Source: Pseudocolwellia sp. AS88 (lineage in GTDB: Bacteria > Pseudomonadota > Gammaproteobacteria > Enterobacterales > Alteromonadaceae). Taken from it: a DNA stretch of 64,000 nucleotides. The position numbers were made by a program, and so were the translations under genes. The notes beneath the pieces were generated by a model. The model had not been told where the DNA came from, did not search any database, and saw only the letters and a list, made by a program, of their open reading frames with translations. The stretch spans positions 1 through 64,000 of the forward strand of contig NZ_JAUPEC010000024.1 in NCBI RefSeq assembly GCF_030551755.1, given 5' to 3'. Shown piece by piece: positions 29,060 through 40,234 of this stretch; the first letter of the stretch is position 1, and each line of letters opens with the position of its first letter.

Positions 29060-29986
29060 ATGCCAACATCAATGCCTGATATTGCCAATCACACTAAAGC
29101 ACAAACTGAAGGTACTTTAGATTGGGTAGGTATGAGTAATATCGAGATGCCTATTGTCGTAGCGTCTAAAGACGAATCAGAGCGCATGGTTTCGGCGCAT
29201 GTTGACGCATTTGTTAATCTTAAAGATCCAAAAGCAAAAGGCATACATATGTCTCGCTTGTATCTATTAATTGATGACTTATCGAACAACGGCGTTTTAA
29301 ATTATCAAAGTTTAGTTACTGTACTTGACGGTTTTATTAGTAGCCATCAAGACTTGAGTGATAATGCAAAAGTAGAATTTACCTTTGATTATCATTTGCG
29401 CAGAAAGTCATTAATTAGTGGTAAGCAAGGCTGGAAGTCATATCCTGTTACTGTCACAGGAAGAGTGAATAAAGGTAAACTTACTGTAGAGCTGAAAGTC
29501 GATATTAGATATTCATCAACCTGTCCTTGTTCGGCAGCACTAGCAAGACAACTTATTCAGAAAGCTTTTTCAGATAAGTTTGGCGATGAACAACAAGTTG
29601 ATTTAGAGACTGTTCACGCATGGTTAGGAACAACAGAAGGTGTTGTTGCAACACCTCATAGCCAACGCTCAGTAGCTGAAGTAAAAGTGTTATTAAATGA
29701 TGAAGCTCAAGAATTTCCAATTACCTATTTAGTTGATCTTGTTGAAAACTCATTAAAAACACCTGTTCAAGCAGCTGTTAAGCGTGAAGACGAGCAAGAG
29801 TTTGCCCGATTAAATGGTCAAAACTTAATGTTTTGTGAAGATGCAGCTCGTCGTTTACAATATGAAATGAATAAAGCTACAAACATTGATGATTTCTGGC
29901 TGAAAATAAATCACCTAGAATCATTACATGCACATGATGCAGTGAGTATTACAACTAAAGGTATTCCTGGCGGATATCAGGCATAA
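29060..29986 (+). CDS. folE2: GTP cyclohydrolase FolE2
   Basis: Type IB GTP cyclohydrolase I that makes 7,8-dihydroneopterin triphosphate for folate and queuosine-type pathways. The 308 residues are full length, with the active-site Cys in [15 protein letters not shown] and the family segment TPHSQRS. FolE2 can use metals other than zinc and often backs up FolE when zinc is scarce. A GGAG ribosome-binding site precedes the ATG. I did not find a convincing Zur box. A hairpin terminator follows the gene. Confidence 0.95.
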   Translation: MPTSMPDIANHTKAQTEGTLDWVGMSNIEMPIVVASKDESERMVSAHVDAFVNLKDPKAKGIHMSRLYLLIDDLSNNGVLNYQSLVTVLDGFISSHQDLSDNAKVEFTFDYHLRRKSLISGKQGWKSYPVTVTGRVNKGKLTVELKVDIRYSSTCPCSAALARQLIQKAFSDKFGDEQQVDLETVHAWLGTTEGVVATPHSQRSVAEVKVLLNDEAQEFPITYLVDLVENSLKTPVQAAVKREDEQEFARLNGQNLMFCEDAARRLQYEMNKATNIDDFWLKINHLESLHAHDAVSITTKGIPGGYQA

Positions 29987-30000
29987 TTAAATAACAACAA

Positions 30001-30047
30001 AAAACAGGATGAATATCTTTTTCTAAGAATAAATCCTGTTTTATTTC
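30001..30047 (+). terminator. Rho-independent terminator of folE2
   Basis: AAAACAGGAT (30001-30010) pairs perfectly with ATCCTGTTTT (30033-30042), starting 14 bases after the folE2 stop and followed by a T-rich run. Confidence 0.8.
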
Positions 30048-30160
30048 CATCAAGAATAACATCCCCATTTTGTTGTATAATTACAGCCAGTTAAACAGCC
30101 CAAATAATAAGAACTTTTCTTAATTCAGTCATTTTTCAGACATTAAAAACAGAATAATTA

Positions 30161-30175
30161 TGTAATTTTTTTACA
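30161..30175. promoter_or_regulatory. HexR-like box 1 upstream of gltB
   Basis: TGTAATTTTTTTACA is a perfect TGTAA-N5-TTACA palindrome, extending outwards to TATGTAA/TTACATA. The spacing equals the HexR consensus TGTAAT-N3-ATTACA known from Shewanella and relatives. The regulator assignment is an inference. Confidence 0.45.
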
Positions 30176-30291
30176 TATAAATGAACATTTAATCAACGAT
30201 TATTTGTTAATCAATATTCAGGGCTTTTACCGAGTGATAAAAGCCTCCAAAAAACACATTTAAATCATTTAAATACAAAGACTTACTTTTA

Positions 30292-30306
30292 TGTAATTAA
30301 GTTACG
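30292..30306. promoter_or_regulatory. HexR-like box 2 upstream of gltB
   Basis: TGTAATTAAGTTACG has the same half-sites and 5-base spacer as box 1, with one mismatch in the last position. It lies 131 bases downstream of box 1 and about 165 bases before gltB. Confidence 0.45.
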
Positions 30307-30470
30307 AGCAAATGCTCTAATTTATATTGACCTTTTTACTAAAAGTGTTTAATGTAGCGGGTTCCTCTTGGTTAAAAAATAGGATGTTTATGCATTTTTT
30401 ACATAACTTTATCTTTTTTAATTCCAATGTTGCCAAGACGATATAATAATTAGGTATTAGGAGAGACAAT

Positions 30471-33400
30471 ATGCAGCTTTATGATCCCAACTTCCAAAAA
30501 GACAACTGTGGATTTGGTTTAATTGCTCATCAGCATGGTGAAACGAGCCATAAGCTCATTAAAACCGCTATTCACGCTTTAGACCGTATGCAACACCGTG
30601 GGGGTATTGCATCTGACGGTAAAACAGGCGATGGCTGTGGTTTATTGATGCAAAAACCAGATTCGTTTTTTCGTGCTATTGCCGAAGAAAATAATTGGCA
30701 ACTAGGCAGTAAATACGCGGTTGGAATGATATTTCTCAATCCTGACCCTATTGAAGCCGCTCTTTCTAAAAGGATTTTCGAAGAAGAACTAACAAGAGAA
30801 ACACTCACAGTCGTTGGCTGGAGAATTGTTCCTACAGATAAAACTATTTTAGGTGAAATTGCCGCTGGTAACTTACCTGGTATCGAGCAAGTATTTATTG
30901 ATGCTCCTGCTGGATGGCGTAGTCGCGATCTAGAGCGTCGCTTATACATGGCTCGTCGCCGTGCTGAAAAACGTATTACCGATGAACGTTTTTATGTTGC
31001 AAGCTTATCTTGCTCGGTAACTATCTACAAAGGCTTAGTAATGCCTGTAGATTTACCAAACTTCTATTTGGATTTAGCAGATATTCGCTTACAAAGCGCA
31101 ATTTGTGTATTCCATCAACGTTTTTCTACCAACACATCACCACAATGGCATTTAGCACAACCTTTCCGCTTTTTAGCTCATAACGGTGAAATCAATACAA
31201 TTAAAGGTAATAGACAATGGAGTCGCGCGCGTACTTACCGCTTCCAATCACCTTTATTACCAGATTTACAAGATGCAGCTCCATTTGTTAATGAAAGTGG
31301 TTCTGATTCATCATCATTAGATAACATGCTTGAGCTATTCTTAGCTGGTGGTATGGATTTATATCGTGCAATGCGTCTACTTATGCCGCCTGCATGGCAA
31401 AACAGTCCTAATATGGATGATGATTTAAGAGCATTTTATGAGTTTAACTCAATGCACATGGAACCATGGGATGGCCCAGCCGGTGTTGTAATGACAAACG
31501 GTCGTCATGTTGCATGTAACCTTGATAGAAACGGCTTACGTCCCGCTCGTTATGTTATTACGCGTAACGGCTTTATTACACTTGCTTCTGAAGTAGGTAT
31601 TTGGGACTACGGCGAAGATGAAGTTGTAGAAAAAGGACGAGTAGGTCCTGGTGAAATGCTTGCTATAGATACTTATACCGGCCAAGTTTACAACTCTGCA
31701 GCTATCGATGGTGAATTAAAAGTACGCCACCCTTACCGTGAATGGTTAGATAATAACATTCGCCGTTTGGTGCCGTTCAGCGAGTTACCAGCAGAGCTTA
31801 TTGGTAAACGAGCTTTTGATGATGCTGAAATATCTAAATACCATAAGTTATTTAACTACAGCTATGAAGAAATTCATCAAGTTGTAAAAACTATGGCTGA
31901 AAATGGTCAAGAAGCGACTGGTTCTATGGGTGATGATACCCCAATGGCAGTGCTATCTAGCCAATCACGTACTTTATATGATTATTTCCGTCAGCAATTC
32001 GCACAAGTTACAAACCCACCTATAGATCCATTACGTGAGCGTTACGTTATGTCTTTAGCTACTTGTGTTGGACGTGAGCATAACGTATTTAATGAAACTA
32101 CGGGCCATGCGGATCGTATTTCATTTGGTACTCCTGTACTTATGTACACTGGTTTGAAACAATTACGCGAACTTGATCCTGAACATTATAGAAGTGACAC
32201 ACTTTTATTAAATTATGATCAAGCAGAAGGTCTAGAAGCGGCTATCATTAGAATATGTGATGAAGCGGTTGAATTAGTTCGTAATCAAAACAGCGTTATT
32301 TTAATACTTTCAGATCGCGGCATTGAAAAAGGTAAATTACCTATTCCTGCGGCAATGGCTGTTGGTGCTGTTCAAAAACGTTTAGTTGATGAGCAATTAC
32401 GTTGTGATTCAAATATTATTGTTGAAACAGGTTCAGTTCGTGATTCTCATCAATTTGCAGTACTTCTTGGATTAGGCGCTACGGCGATTTATCCATACCT
32501 AGCATTTGAAACTATTGAGCAATTAGTTGAACAAGGGCAAATTGATGGCACTGCTCGAGAAGCTATTACTAGTTATCGTGATGGTATCAATAAAGGCTTA
32601 TTGAAAATACTTTCTAAAATGGGTATTTCAACTATCGCAAGTTACCGTTGTGCAGGTTTATTTGAAGTTATCGGCTTAAACGATAACATTATGAAGTTAT
32701 GTTTCCCTGAATTACCAAGTCGTCTTCAAGGTGCTGATTTTGAAGATATTGAACAAGACAACATTAACTTAGCGCGTAAAGCATTTTTACCACATCAGAA
32801 ATTACCTCACGGTGGTTTATTAAAGTATGTACATAATGGCGAATACCATGCGTACAACCCGGATGTAGTAAGCACATTACAAAAAGCCGTTCAAACAGGT
32901 GAATATTCAGATTACCAAATATATGCTGATACGGTAAATAACCGTCCACCAGCAATGTTACGTGATTTACTTGCATTAAAAGAAGATACTCAAAGTATTG
33001 ATATTAGTGAAGTTGAACCTGATAGCGAAATGTTTAAACGTTTCGATAGTGCTGCAATGTCTATTGGTGCATTAAGCCCTGAAGCGCATGAAGCATTAGC
33101 CATTGCGATGAACCGTTTAGGCGGTTATTCAAACTCTGGTGAAGGTGGTGAAGACGAACGTCGTTTTGGTACAGTGAAAAACTCACGTATTAAACAAATC
33201 GCTTCGGGCCGTTTTGGTGTAACTCCTCATTACCTAGTTAATGCTGACGTACTACAAATTAAAGTAGCACAAGGCGCTAAACCAGGTGAAGGTGGTCAAT
33301 TACCAGGTGATAAAGTATCGCCATTAATTGCCAAATTAAGATTCTCGGTTCCGGGTGTAACATTAATTTCACCTCCACCGCATCACGATATTTATTCAAT

Positions 33401-34937
33401 TGAAGATTTAGCTCAGCTAATTTTTGATTTGAAACAAGTTAATCCTAAAGCAGTTGTATCAGTTAAATTAGTATCTGGTCCGGGTGTTGGAACTATCGCT
33501 TCAGGTGTTGCCAAAGCATATGCAGATTTCATTACAATTTCAGGTTACGACGGTGGTACAGCTGCTAGTCCGTTAACTTCTGTGAAATATGCAGGTTGTC
33601 CTTGGGAGCTAGGTTTAGCCGAAGCTCACCAATCACTTGTTGCTAATGGCTTACGTCATAAAGTACGTTTACAAGTTGATGGTGGTTTGAAGACAGGTAT
33701 TGATATTGTTAAAGCAGCTATTTTAGGTGCTGAAAGCTTCGGTTTTGGTACTGCGCCTATGGTAACTTTAGGTTGTAAATTCTTACGTATTTGTCATTTA
33801 AACAACTGTGCTACAGGTGTTGCAACACAAGACGAAGTACTAAGAGAGCAATTCTTCAAAGGTTTGCCTGATCAAGTAATGAATTACTTTAAATTTATTG
33901 CACATGATGTACGTCAAATTTTAGCGAAGTTAGGTGTTGAAAGTTTAACTGAGATTATCGGTAGAACTGATTTACTTGTTCCACTTAAAGGCATTACAGC
34001 TAAACAACAGAAATTAGATTTATCTCCAATTATTGCTCCTGTTGTTGCAGGTCCTAATACGGCTCAATATAAAACAGAAGAAAATATTGCGTACGATGAA
34101 GGTAAACTGAATAAAGAAATGTTAGCTGTAGCTTCAGAAGCGATTATCAATAGTGCTGGTGGCGAATTTAGATTCCCTATCCAAAACACCGATCGTTCTG
34201 TAGGTGCTTCACTTTCAGGTGAAATTGCTCGTCATCATGGCGACCAAGGTATGGCGGCATCTCCAATTAAGGTTCACTTATCTGGTACTGCTGGGCAAAG
34301 TTTTGGTGTATGGAATGCTGGTGGCTTAGAGCTGTACCTTACAGGTGATGCAAACGATTATGTTGGTAAAGGTATGGCTGGCGGACAGCTAACTATCAAA
34401 CCACCTAAAGGTGTTGCTTATCAATCACACGAAACCATGATTATGGGTAATACCTGTTTATATGGTGCTACTGGCGGTAAATTATACGCTTGTGGTCGTG
34501 CTGGTGAACGTTTTGGTGTACGTAACTCTGGTTGTAACGCTGTTGTTGAAGGTACAGGCGATCATACATGTGAATACATGACTGGTGGTATAGTTACTGT
34601 ACTTGGTACTGTTGGTGTTAACTTTGGTGCAGGTATGACAGGCGGTTTCGCTTACGTACTTGATGAAGCAAATGACCTAGACACTAGATTAAACAAAGAA
34701 TCAATTGAAATGTTATCAATTGATATCGATAGTTTAACTATTCACCAAGAGCATTTACGAGGCATTATCAGTGAACACTTTGAAGAAACTGGTAGCCTTC
34801 GTGCACAAGAAATATTAAATAATTTTGATGCTTTTGCACCATTATTTAAACTAGTTAAACCTAAAGCTACTGATATTAAAACTCTATTGGGTCATCGTAG
34901 CCGTTCATCTGCAGAACTTCGCGTTCAAGCACAATAA
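30471..34937 (+). CDS. gltB: Glutamate synthase (NADPH) large subunit GltB
   Basis: Makes glutamate from glutamine and 2-oxoglutarate with GltD. The 1488 residues contain, in order, the class-II glutamine amidotransferase (from catalytic Cys13, exposed by removal of a 12-residue propeptide; DNCGFGLIAH), a central domain, the FMN-binding synthase domain with SNSGEGGEDERRF and GYDGGTAASPL, the [3Fe-4S] cysteines in LGCKFLRICHLNNC, and the C-terminal beta-helix GXGXG domain (GGQLTIKPPKG, GNTCLYGATGG). All parts are intact. gltD follows after 28 bp. Confidence 0.98.
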   Translation: MQLYDPNFQKDNCGFGLIAHQHGETSHKLIKTAIHALDRMQHRGGIASDGKTGDGCGLLMQKPDSFFRAIAEENNWQLGSKYAVGMIFLNPDPIEAALSKRIFEEELTRETLTVVGWRIVPTDKTILGEIAAGNLPGIEQVFIDAPAGWRSRDLERRLYMARRRAEKRITDERFYVASLSCSVTIYKGLVMPVDLPNFYLDLADIRLQSAICVFHQRFSTNTSPQWHLAQPFRFLAHNGEINTIKGNRQWSRARTYRFQSPLLPDLQDAAPFVNESGSDSSSLDNMLELFLAGGMDLYRAMRLLMPPAWQNSPNMDDDLRAFYEFNSMHMEPWDGPAGVVMTNGRHVACNLDRNGLRPARYVITRNGFITLASEVGIWDYGEDEVVEKGRVGPGEMLAIDTYTGQVYNSAAIDGELKVRHPYREWLDNNIRRLVPFSELPAELIGKRAFDDAEISKYHKLFNYSYEEIHQVVKTMAENGQEATGSMGDDTPMAVLSSQSRTLYDYFRQQFAQVTNPPIDPLRERYVMSLATCVGREHNVFNETTGHADRISFGTPVLMYTGLKQLRELDPEHYRSDTLLLNYDQAEGLEAAIIRICDEAVELVRNQNSVILILSDRGIEKGKLPIPAAMAVGAVQKRLVDEQLRCDSNIIVETGSVRDSHQFAVLLGLGATAIYPYLAFETIEQLVEQGQIDGTAREAITSYRDGINKGLLKILSKMGISTIASYRCAGLFEVIGLNDNIMKLCFPELPSRLQGADFEDIEQDNINLARKAFLPHQKLPHGGLLKYVHNGEYHAYNPDVVSTLQKAVQTGEYSDYQIYADTVNNRPPAMLRDLLALKEDTQSIDISEVEPDSEMFKRFDSAAMSIGALSPEAHEALAIAMNRLGGYSNSGEGGEDERRFGTVKNSRIKQIASGRFGVTPHYLVNADVLQIKVAQGAKPGEGGQLPGDKVSPLIAKLRFSVPGVTLISPPPHHDIYSIEDLAQLIFDLKQVNPKAVVSVKLVSGPGVGTIASGVAKAYADFITISGYDGGTAASPLTSVKYAGCPWELGLAEAHQSLVANGLRHKVRLQVDGGLKTGIDIVKAAILGAESFGFGTAPMVTLGCKFLRICHLNNCATGVATQDEVLREQFFKGLPDQVMNYFKFIAHDVRQILAKLGVESLTEIIGRTDLLVPLKGITAKQQKLDLSPIIAPVVAGPNTAQYKTEENIAYDEGKLNKEMLAVASEAIINSAGGEFRFPIQNTDRSVGASLSGEIARHHGDQGMAASPIKVHLSGTAGQSFGVWNAGGLELYLTGDANDYVGKGMAGGQLTIKPPKGVAYQSHETMIMGNTCLYGATGGKLYACGRAGERFGVRNSGCNAVVEGTGDHTCEYMTGGIVTVLGTVGVNFGAGMTGGFAYVLDEANDLDTRLNKESIEMLSIDIDSLTIHQEHLRGIISEHFEETGSLRAQEILNNFDAFAPLFKLVKPKATDIKTLLGHRSRSSAELRVQAQ

Positions 34938-34953
34938 ACTGAACGCGAATTGA

Positions 34954-36384
<1,431 letters not shown>

Positions 36385-36403
36385 ATAACTTAACCACATA
36401 ATA

Positions 36404-36438
36404 AAAAGCCTAAATAATTTAATTATTTAGGCTTTTTT
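36404..36438 (+). terminator. Rho-independent terminator of gltBD
   Basis: AAAAAGCCTAAATAA pairs with TTATTTAGGCTTTTT around a short loop, with a T-run at the end. It is also palindromic enough to serve the convergent gene at 36490. Confidence 0.88.
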
Positions 36439-36489
36439 GATCCAATATCTTTTTAATATCAAATAAGATTAATTCGTTAAGTTGGCACT

Positions 36490-36930
36490 CTATGATGATG
36501 TACTTTTCTTGGCTTCTTCTGCTTCTTTCTTAGCTTTAGCCTTTGCTTTTTTTGCATCTTTCTTAGCTTGAGCAGTTTCCTTCTTAGTCATTTTTTTAGC
36601 GTCAGTTTTATCTGTTTTAGACATGGCTTTATCTTTTGATGAGCTAAGTTTCGAACTCACCTTGTCTGTTGTAGATTTAGTTTTAGATTTCATCGCATCT
36701 GTTTTAGAAGATGAAGCCGCTTTTTCTAGGTTACTTTTTACTTTGGCTGTTCGACAATATCCATTAACAGATACACCATCTTTACGTTTATAACCATCAA
36801 CCCAACTACATGATGAGTTTGATGAACAAGCCGATGACGACATCCCTTTACAATCTGCAGCATTTGCTGATGTTACTGACAAACCTAAACCGATAACTAC
36901 AGCAATTAAACCTTTAATGATCCCTTTCAT
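36490..36930 (-). CDS. Exported Cys-containing protein with a long lysine/alanine-rich tail
   Basis: Unrecognised protein of 146 residues. A signal peptide (about 1-24, ending ANA) is followed by a small domain with four cysteines in a CxxxxxxxC...C...C pattern (DCKGMSSSACSSNSSCSW, then GYCRTAK). The last 85 residues are almost only Lys, Ala, Ser, Thr, Asp and Glu (KSTTDKVSSKLSSSKDK; KKAKAKAKKEAEEAKKS), resembling a histone H1-like tail. I start at ATG 36930 because GGAG lies 6 bases upstream. An in-frame ATG four codons earlier has no such site. It could bind polyanions such as DNA, LPS or teichoic-like polymers in the envelope. Function unknown. Confidence 0.75.
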   Translation of the reverse strand: MKGIIKGLIAVVIGLGLSVTSANAADCKGMSSSACSSNSSCSWVDGYKRKDGVSVNGYCRTAKVKSNLEKAASSSKTDAMKSKTKSTTDKVSSKLSSSKDKAMSKTDKTDAKKMTKKETAQAKKDAKKAKAKAKKEAEEAKKSTSS

Positions 36931-37053
36931 AACGTTCTCCAATTATGTTAATTAATAAAATAATTTACTTAGTTATATATCTTATCTTTAGTAAATTAAC
37001 AAAAATATAACATCTCTGTGTATTTAATCAACAGTTTATTGTTTTTCAGATAT

Positions 37054-37088
37054 AAAAAAGCTTAAGTGCGTTAACACTTAAGCTTTTT
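37054..37088 (-). terminator. Rho-independent terminator of fabY
   Basis: On the minus strand AAAAAGCTTAAGTG pairs with CACTTAAGCTTTTT around a 5-nt loop and continues into a T-run. It lies 18 bases after the fabY stop. Confidence 0.88.
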
Positions 37089-37106
37089 AATGGGTTTATT
37101 AATAAA

Positions 37107-39008
37107 CTAAATCATGTCAGAAAATGGGTTTTCTGTTGGTAAATCTATACCAATACCGAAATCAGGAATATTCATATTTTCTTTCGTTATAACAATATCA
37201 CTTTCTTCAATCATTCCATTGCCAAAACGGTAAATAAGATCAAACTCACCATTATCTGCTTTTTCTTGATAAACTTTTTGCGCTAATGCAACTTTTTCAG
37301 TCTTCTCAAGATACGCATTAAATACTTCAGTACCGTGGCGTGTTTCTAACATTGTTAGCGTAACAGTAGGTGAAAATAATATTGCTGTAGCGTTATTGCC
37401 GCCAAAACCTTTAGAGTTAATAAAAGCCACGTCCATATCACCACAATCCCAGTGTTCTGTAGTAATTTTTAAGTGCTCGTCGTAAACATCTTCAGCTACT
37501 TTATCAATAGTATTAATGCCTGGCATGATGTTATGTGCAAAAATACCTAGTGCCATCGTAAATTGATCGCCACTTGCTGGTGCTATGGTATGTCCTACAT
37601 AAGCCTTGGGTGCTGCTATAGGCCAATCATTAATGTCGAAAGTTTTAGCAATACGATCATAAATTAATGACTCTGTAACTCGGTTTTGGGGAGTACTTGA
37701 ACCATGAGCTAATATAAAGCTGCGTTTTTGTACCGACTCTTCACCTAAAATACTATTGGCTAGTGCGACTGATTTAGCCATAGTAATATAATTACCAGGG
37801 CCTGGAGCCGTAATTGATTTTTTAACACCATCGGCATTAATAAATACATCAGCAACTGAACCTAGTGGCTTAGCACCAAGTTCAATAGCTAAATCGTCAT
37901 CCATTAATACAAAAAAGTGTGCAGCTTCGCCTATAGTAAATCCACAGTTTTGTCCAAATGGGCGACTGGTACGACGATGATCAGCTTCACCATCAGTAAT
38001 ACCATCAAGCTTTTTCAAACCTTCTTCGTTAGCTAAGGCACTCATGTTACCAAAACCTTCAATAATTTCTGGTGTGATCGGACTCTCACTACTACCAACA
38101 ATCGCTACACGAATACGCCCAGCTTTAATGTCTTGAATGGCATTACGTAAGTTATATAAGAAACTTGCACAAGCACCGGTCACAGTTGAAGTTGTACCAA
38201 CACTACCCGTTACGTAGGCGTTGATAAAATCAGATGACATACTATTTAAACCAAGAGCTAAGTTTTTAGTAGTAACACGTTCACCATTCAAACGGTTTTT
38301 CATCATACCGCCTAAACCTTCAGCTTGCATTTGACCGAACCCTGAACTTGAATATGTACCCACTAAATCAGGACTTATCTTGGCAATAATTTCATCCCAC
38401 GAAAAACCAGTTGAATGAATAGCATCTGACGCGCCAAAAATAGTGGTTTGTAAACCACGAGGTTGATAGCGACTGTTGTATAAGTTAGCAGGTTCGAAAC
38501 CTGTAGGAAGTTGGCCTGCTGCTTTAATTGGGTTATTGCGGAAAGTATCGTGCTTAACTTCCAGTTCACCTTCAATCTCAACACGTACTTTCTTTTCTTC
38601 TAACTCTGTTACCTTCCATGTTGCTGGTAAAGGTACAGGTAAATCTCTCTTACGCATTTCAAAACAAATAGCATTATCTGCTGGTTGCATAGTAATTTTT
38701 TGATGTACGTGGGTTGCATCCGGATCAAAATGATTTTTTTCAATCTTTCTGATCAAGGTGCCATCTAGAATTTGTTGTCCAAAAAGGTTTTCAACATCTT
38801 GCTTAGCAACAAGGTTACCTTGAGAGTCAACTAAACTGCCATTTTCAAATTTTATTAGATTCATTAATGACGCTAAGCCAACAAAGGTTTCTTGCCTTGC
38901 TTCAGCATTTAACTTATCAATAATGATGCGACGAAAGCCTTGATGAAAAGAAGAGCGACCAGAAGCATTAACGCCACCCATGCCAACAATAAGAGGTAAA
39001 GCTGTCAT
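37107..39008 (-). CDS. fabY: Beta-ketoacyl-ACP synthase FabY
   Basis: Condensing enzyme of the 630-residue FabY type known from Pseudomonas aeruginosa, where it starts fatty acid synthesis from acetyl-CoA and malonyl-ACP in place of FabH. The N-terminus LPLIVGMGGVNASGRSSFHQGFRR matches that family, and the first 200 residues are an extension beyond FabB/FabF. The thiolase-fold core has Cys280 (TGACASFLYN), His in LAHGSSTPQN and His in YVGHTIAPASGDQ. No fabH lies nearby. It is divergent from a GlxA-type regulator. Confidence 0.88.
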   Translation of the reverse strand: MTALPLIVGMGGVNASGRSSFHQGFRRIIIDKLNAEARQETFVGLASLMNLIKFENGSLVDSQGNLVAKQDVENLFGQQILDGTLIRKIEKNHFDPDATHVHQKITMQPADNAICFEMRKRDLPVPLPATWKVTELEEKKVRVEIEGELEVKHDTFRNNPIKAAGQLPTGFEPANLYNSRYQPRGLQTTIFGASDAIHSTGFSWDEIIAKISPDLVGTYSSSGFGQMQAEGLGGMMKNRLNGERVTTKNLALGLNSMSSDFINAYVTGSVGTTSTVTGACASFLYNLRNAIQDIKAGRIRVAIVGSSESPITPEIIEGFGNMSALANEEGLKKLDGITDGEADHRRTSRPFGQNCGFTIGEAAHFFVLMDDDLAIELGAKPLGSVADVFINADGVKKSITAPGPGNYITMAKSVALANSILGEESVQKRSFILAHGSSTPQNRVTESLIYDRIAKTFDINDWPIAAPKAYVGHTIAPASGDQFTMALGIFAHNIMPGINTIDKVAEDVYDEHLKITTEHWDCGDMDVAFINSKGFGGNNATAILFSPTVTLTMLETRHGTEVFNAYLEKTEKVALAQKVYQEKADNGEFDLIYRFGNGMIEESDIVITKENMNIPDFGIGIDLPTENPFSDMI

Positions 39009-39144
39009 AACAAACCCTAAAATAGTGATCTAAAAAATAATTAACAGCATTCTATAGTTAAAGCCAAACAAAAAACATGTAAATTACGCCAAAAATAATG
39101 TAATAATAGCCAAAAATAGTTTTTTAACTTAGCTAAGGCTGTTT

Positions 39145-40152
39145 ATGAATACTGGAAAACATGAAAAGATTAAAGTTGCATTAATACTTTATAACCACAT
39201 GTTATCAACGAGTGTGAGTTTACCTGTAGAAATGTTACGAGCAGGTGAAGCTTTTGCTTTACGTAAAAATAAAACAGCGAAACGACTTTCTATTGAGATG
39301 GTTGGAGAAGACTTGTCTCCAGTAACAACACGTGCATTAATAAAATTACAACCTGACTTTAATATTGAACTTGCCAGCAAACCTGATTTTATTTTTATAC
39401 CTAGCTTATGGCGTAACCCTAGACCTTTATTAAAAAAGCATCCTAAAATCATTTCGTGGTTAAAAAACATGTGGTTAGATGGAACCACTTTGATCGGTGG
39501 AGGAACAGGTGTTTGTTTTATTGCTGAATCAGGCGTGCTTGATAACCATCCGGCAACCACCCATTGGCACTACGTAGAACAATTTAAACGTGCCTACCCT
39601 AAAGTTAAATTAAAACCTGATTTTTTTATTACACAATCTGAACGCATGTATTGTGCTGCAAGCTTAAATGCTTTAGCCGATATTGTTGTTCATATTATTC
39701 ATCAAACCTATGGTGAAGAAGCAGCGCAACACGTAGAGCGCAATTTTTCTCATGAAATAAGAAAACCTTACGAAGACCAACGTTACTTAGAAGGAGCTGT
39801 AGATCGTCACCCTGACGAGCTTATAACTCAAATACAATTCTGGATGCGCACTAATTTATCAACTACCATTTCTTTAAATCAATTAGCAGATGATTTCAGC
39901 ATTAGCCAAAGGACATTGACTCGACGATTTAAGATCGCAACAGGTAAAACACCATTAGAGTATTGGAAAAAAATAAGATTAGAAGCCGCACAAGAATTAT
40001 TAGCTTCAAGTAACTTATCGATACAAGAAGTTGCTTTTCAAATAGGCTATCAAGATCAAGCAAACTTAACCCGCTTGTTCAAACAAACCATGAAAATTAC
40101 ACCCAGAGAATATCGAGCTACAGTAAGAAAGAAATTATTTAGTCAGCATTAA
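39145..40152 (+). CDS. GlxA-family AraC-type transcriptional regulator
   Basis: The N-terminal DJ-1/PfpI-like sensor domain (about 8-185) has the elbow region GGTGVCFIAESGVLDNHPATTHW. The C-terminal AraC/XylS DNA-binding domain (about 225-325) has two HTH motifs, LADDFSISQRTLTRRFK and VAFQIGYQDQANLTRLFK. The 335 residues are complete. It is divergent from fabY across 136 bp, so control of fabY or of lipid metabolism is plausible. GlxA regulators more often govern catabolism of choline-type or amino acid compounds. Confidence 0.85.
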   Translation: MNTGKHEKIKVALILYNHMLSTSVSLPVEMLRAGEAFALRKNKTAKRLSIEMVGEDLSPVTTRALIKLQPDFNIELASKPDFIFIPSLWRNPRPLLKKHPKIISWLKNMWLDGTTLIGGGTGVCFIAESGVLDNHPATTHWHYVEQFKRAYPKVKLKPDFFITQSERMYCAASLNALADIVVHIIHQTYGEEAAQHVERNFSHEIRKPYEDQRYLEGAVDRHPDELITQIQFWMRTNLSTTISLNQLADDFSISQRTLTRRFKIATGKTPLEYWKKIRLEAAQELLASSNLSIQEVAFQIGYQDQANLTRLFKQTMKITPREYRATVRKKLFSQH

Positions 40153-40180
40153 TGATTTAAGTTTCAAAAAGCATAAATAA

Positions 40181-40208
40181 AAAAGCTCACAAATAAAGTG
40201 AGCTTTTA
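40181..40208. terminator. Bidirectional terminator between glxA-type gene and efp
   Basis: AAAAGCTCAC pairs with GTGAGCTTTT around a 7-nt AT loop. It has an A-run upstream and sits between convergent genes, so it can act on both strands. Confidence 0.8.
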
Positions 40209-40234
40209 AGAACTAAATAAAATTGTTTATTTAA

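Larger units (their letters stand above)
30048..30470. other. gltB upstream region
   Basis: A long AT-rich leader without a gene. It holds two TGTAA-N5-TTACA boxes and an 8-bp perfect inverted repeat GGCTTTTA/TAAAAGCC (30222-30229, 30238-30245). A TTATGCA-N5-TACATAA motif lies at 30388-30406. The gltB ribosome-binding site TAGGAGAG lies just before 30471. This is more regulatory DNA than most genes here have. Confidence 0.55.

Noticed and set aside
30388-30406. Third operator copy TTATGCA-N5-TACATAA before gltB
   Set aside because: Its half-sites differ in length from the TGTAA-N5-TTACA boxes, so it is not a clear third member.
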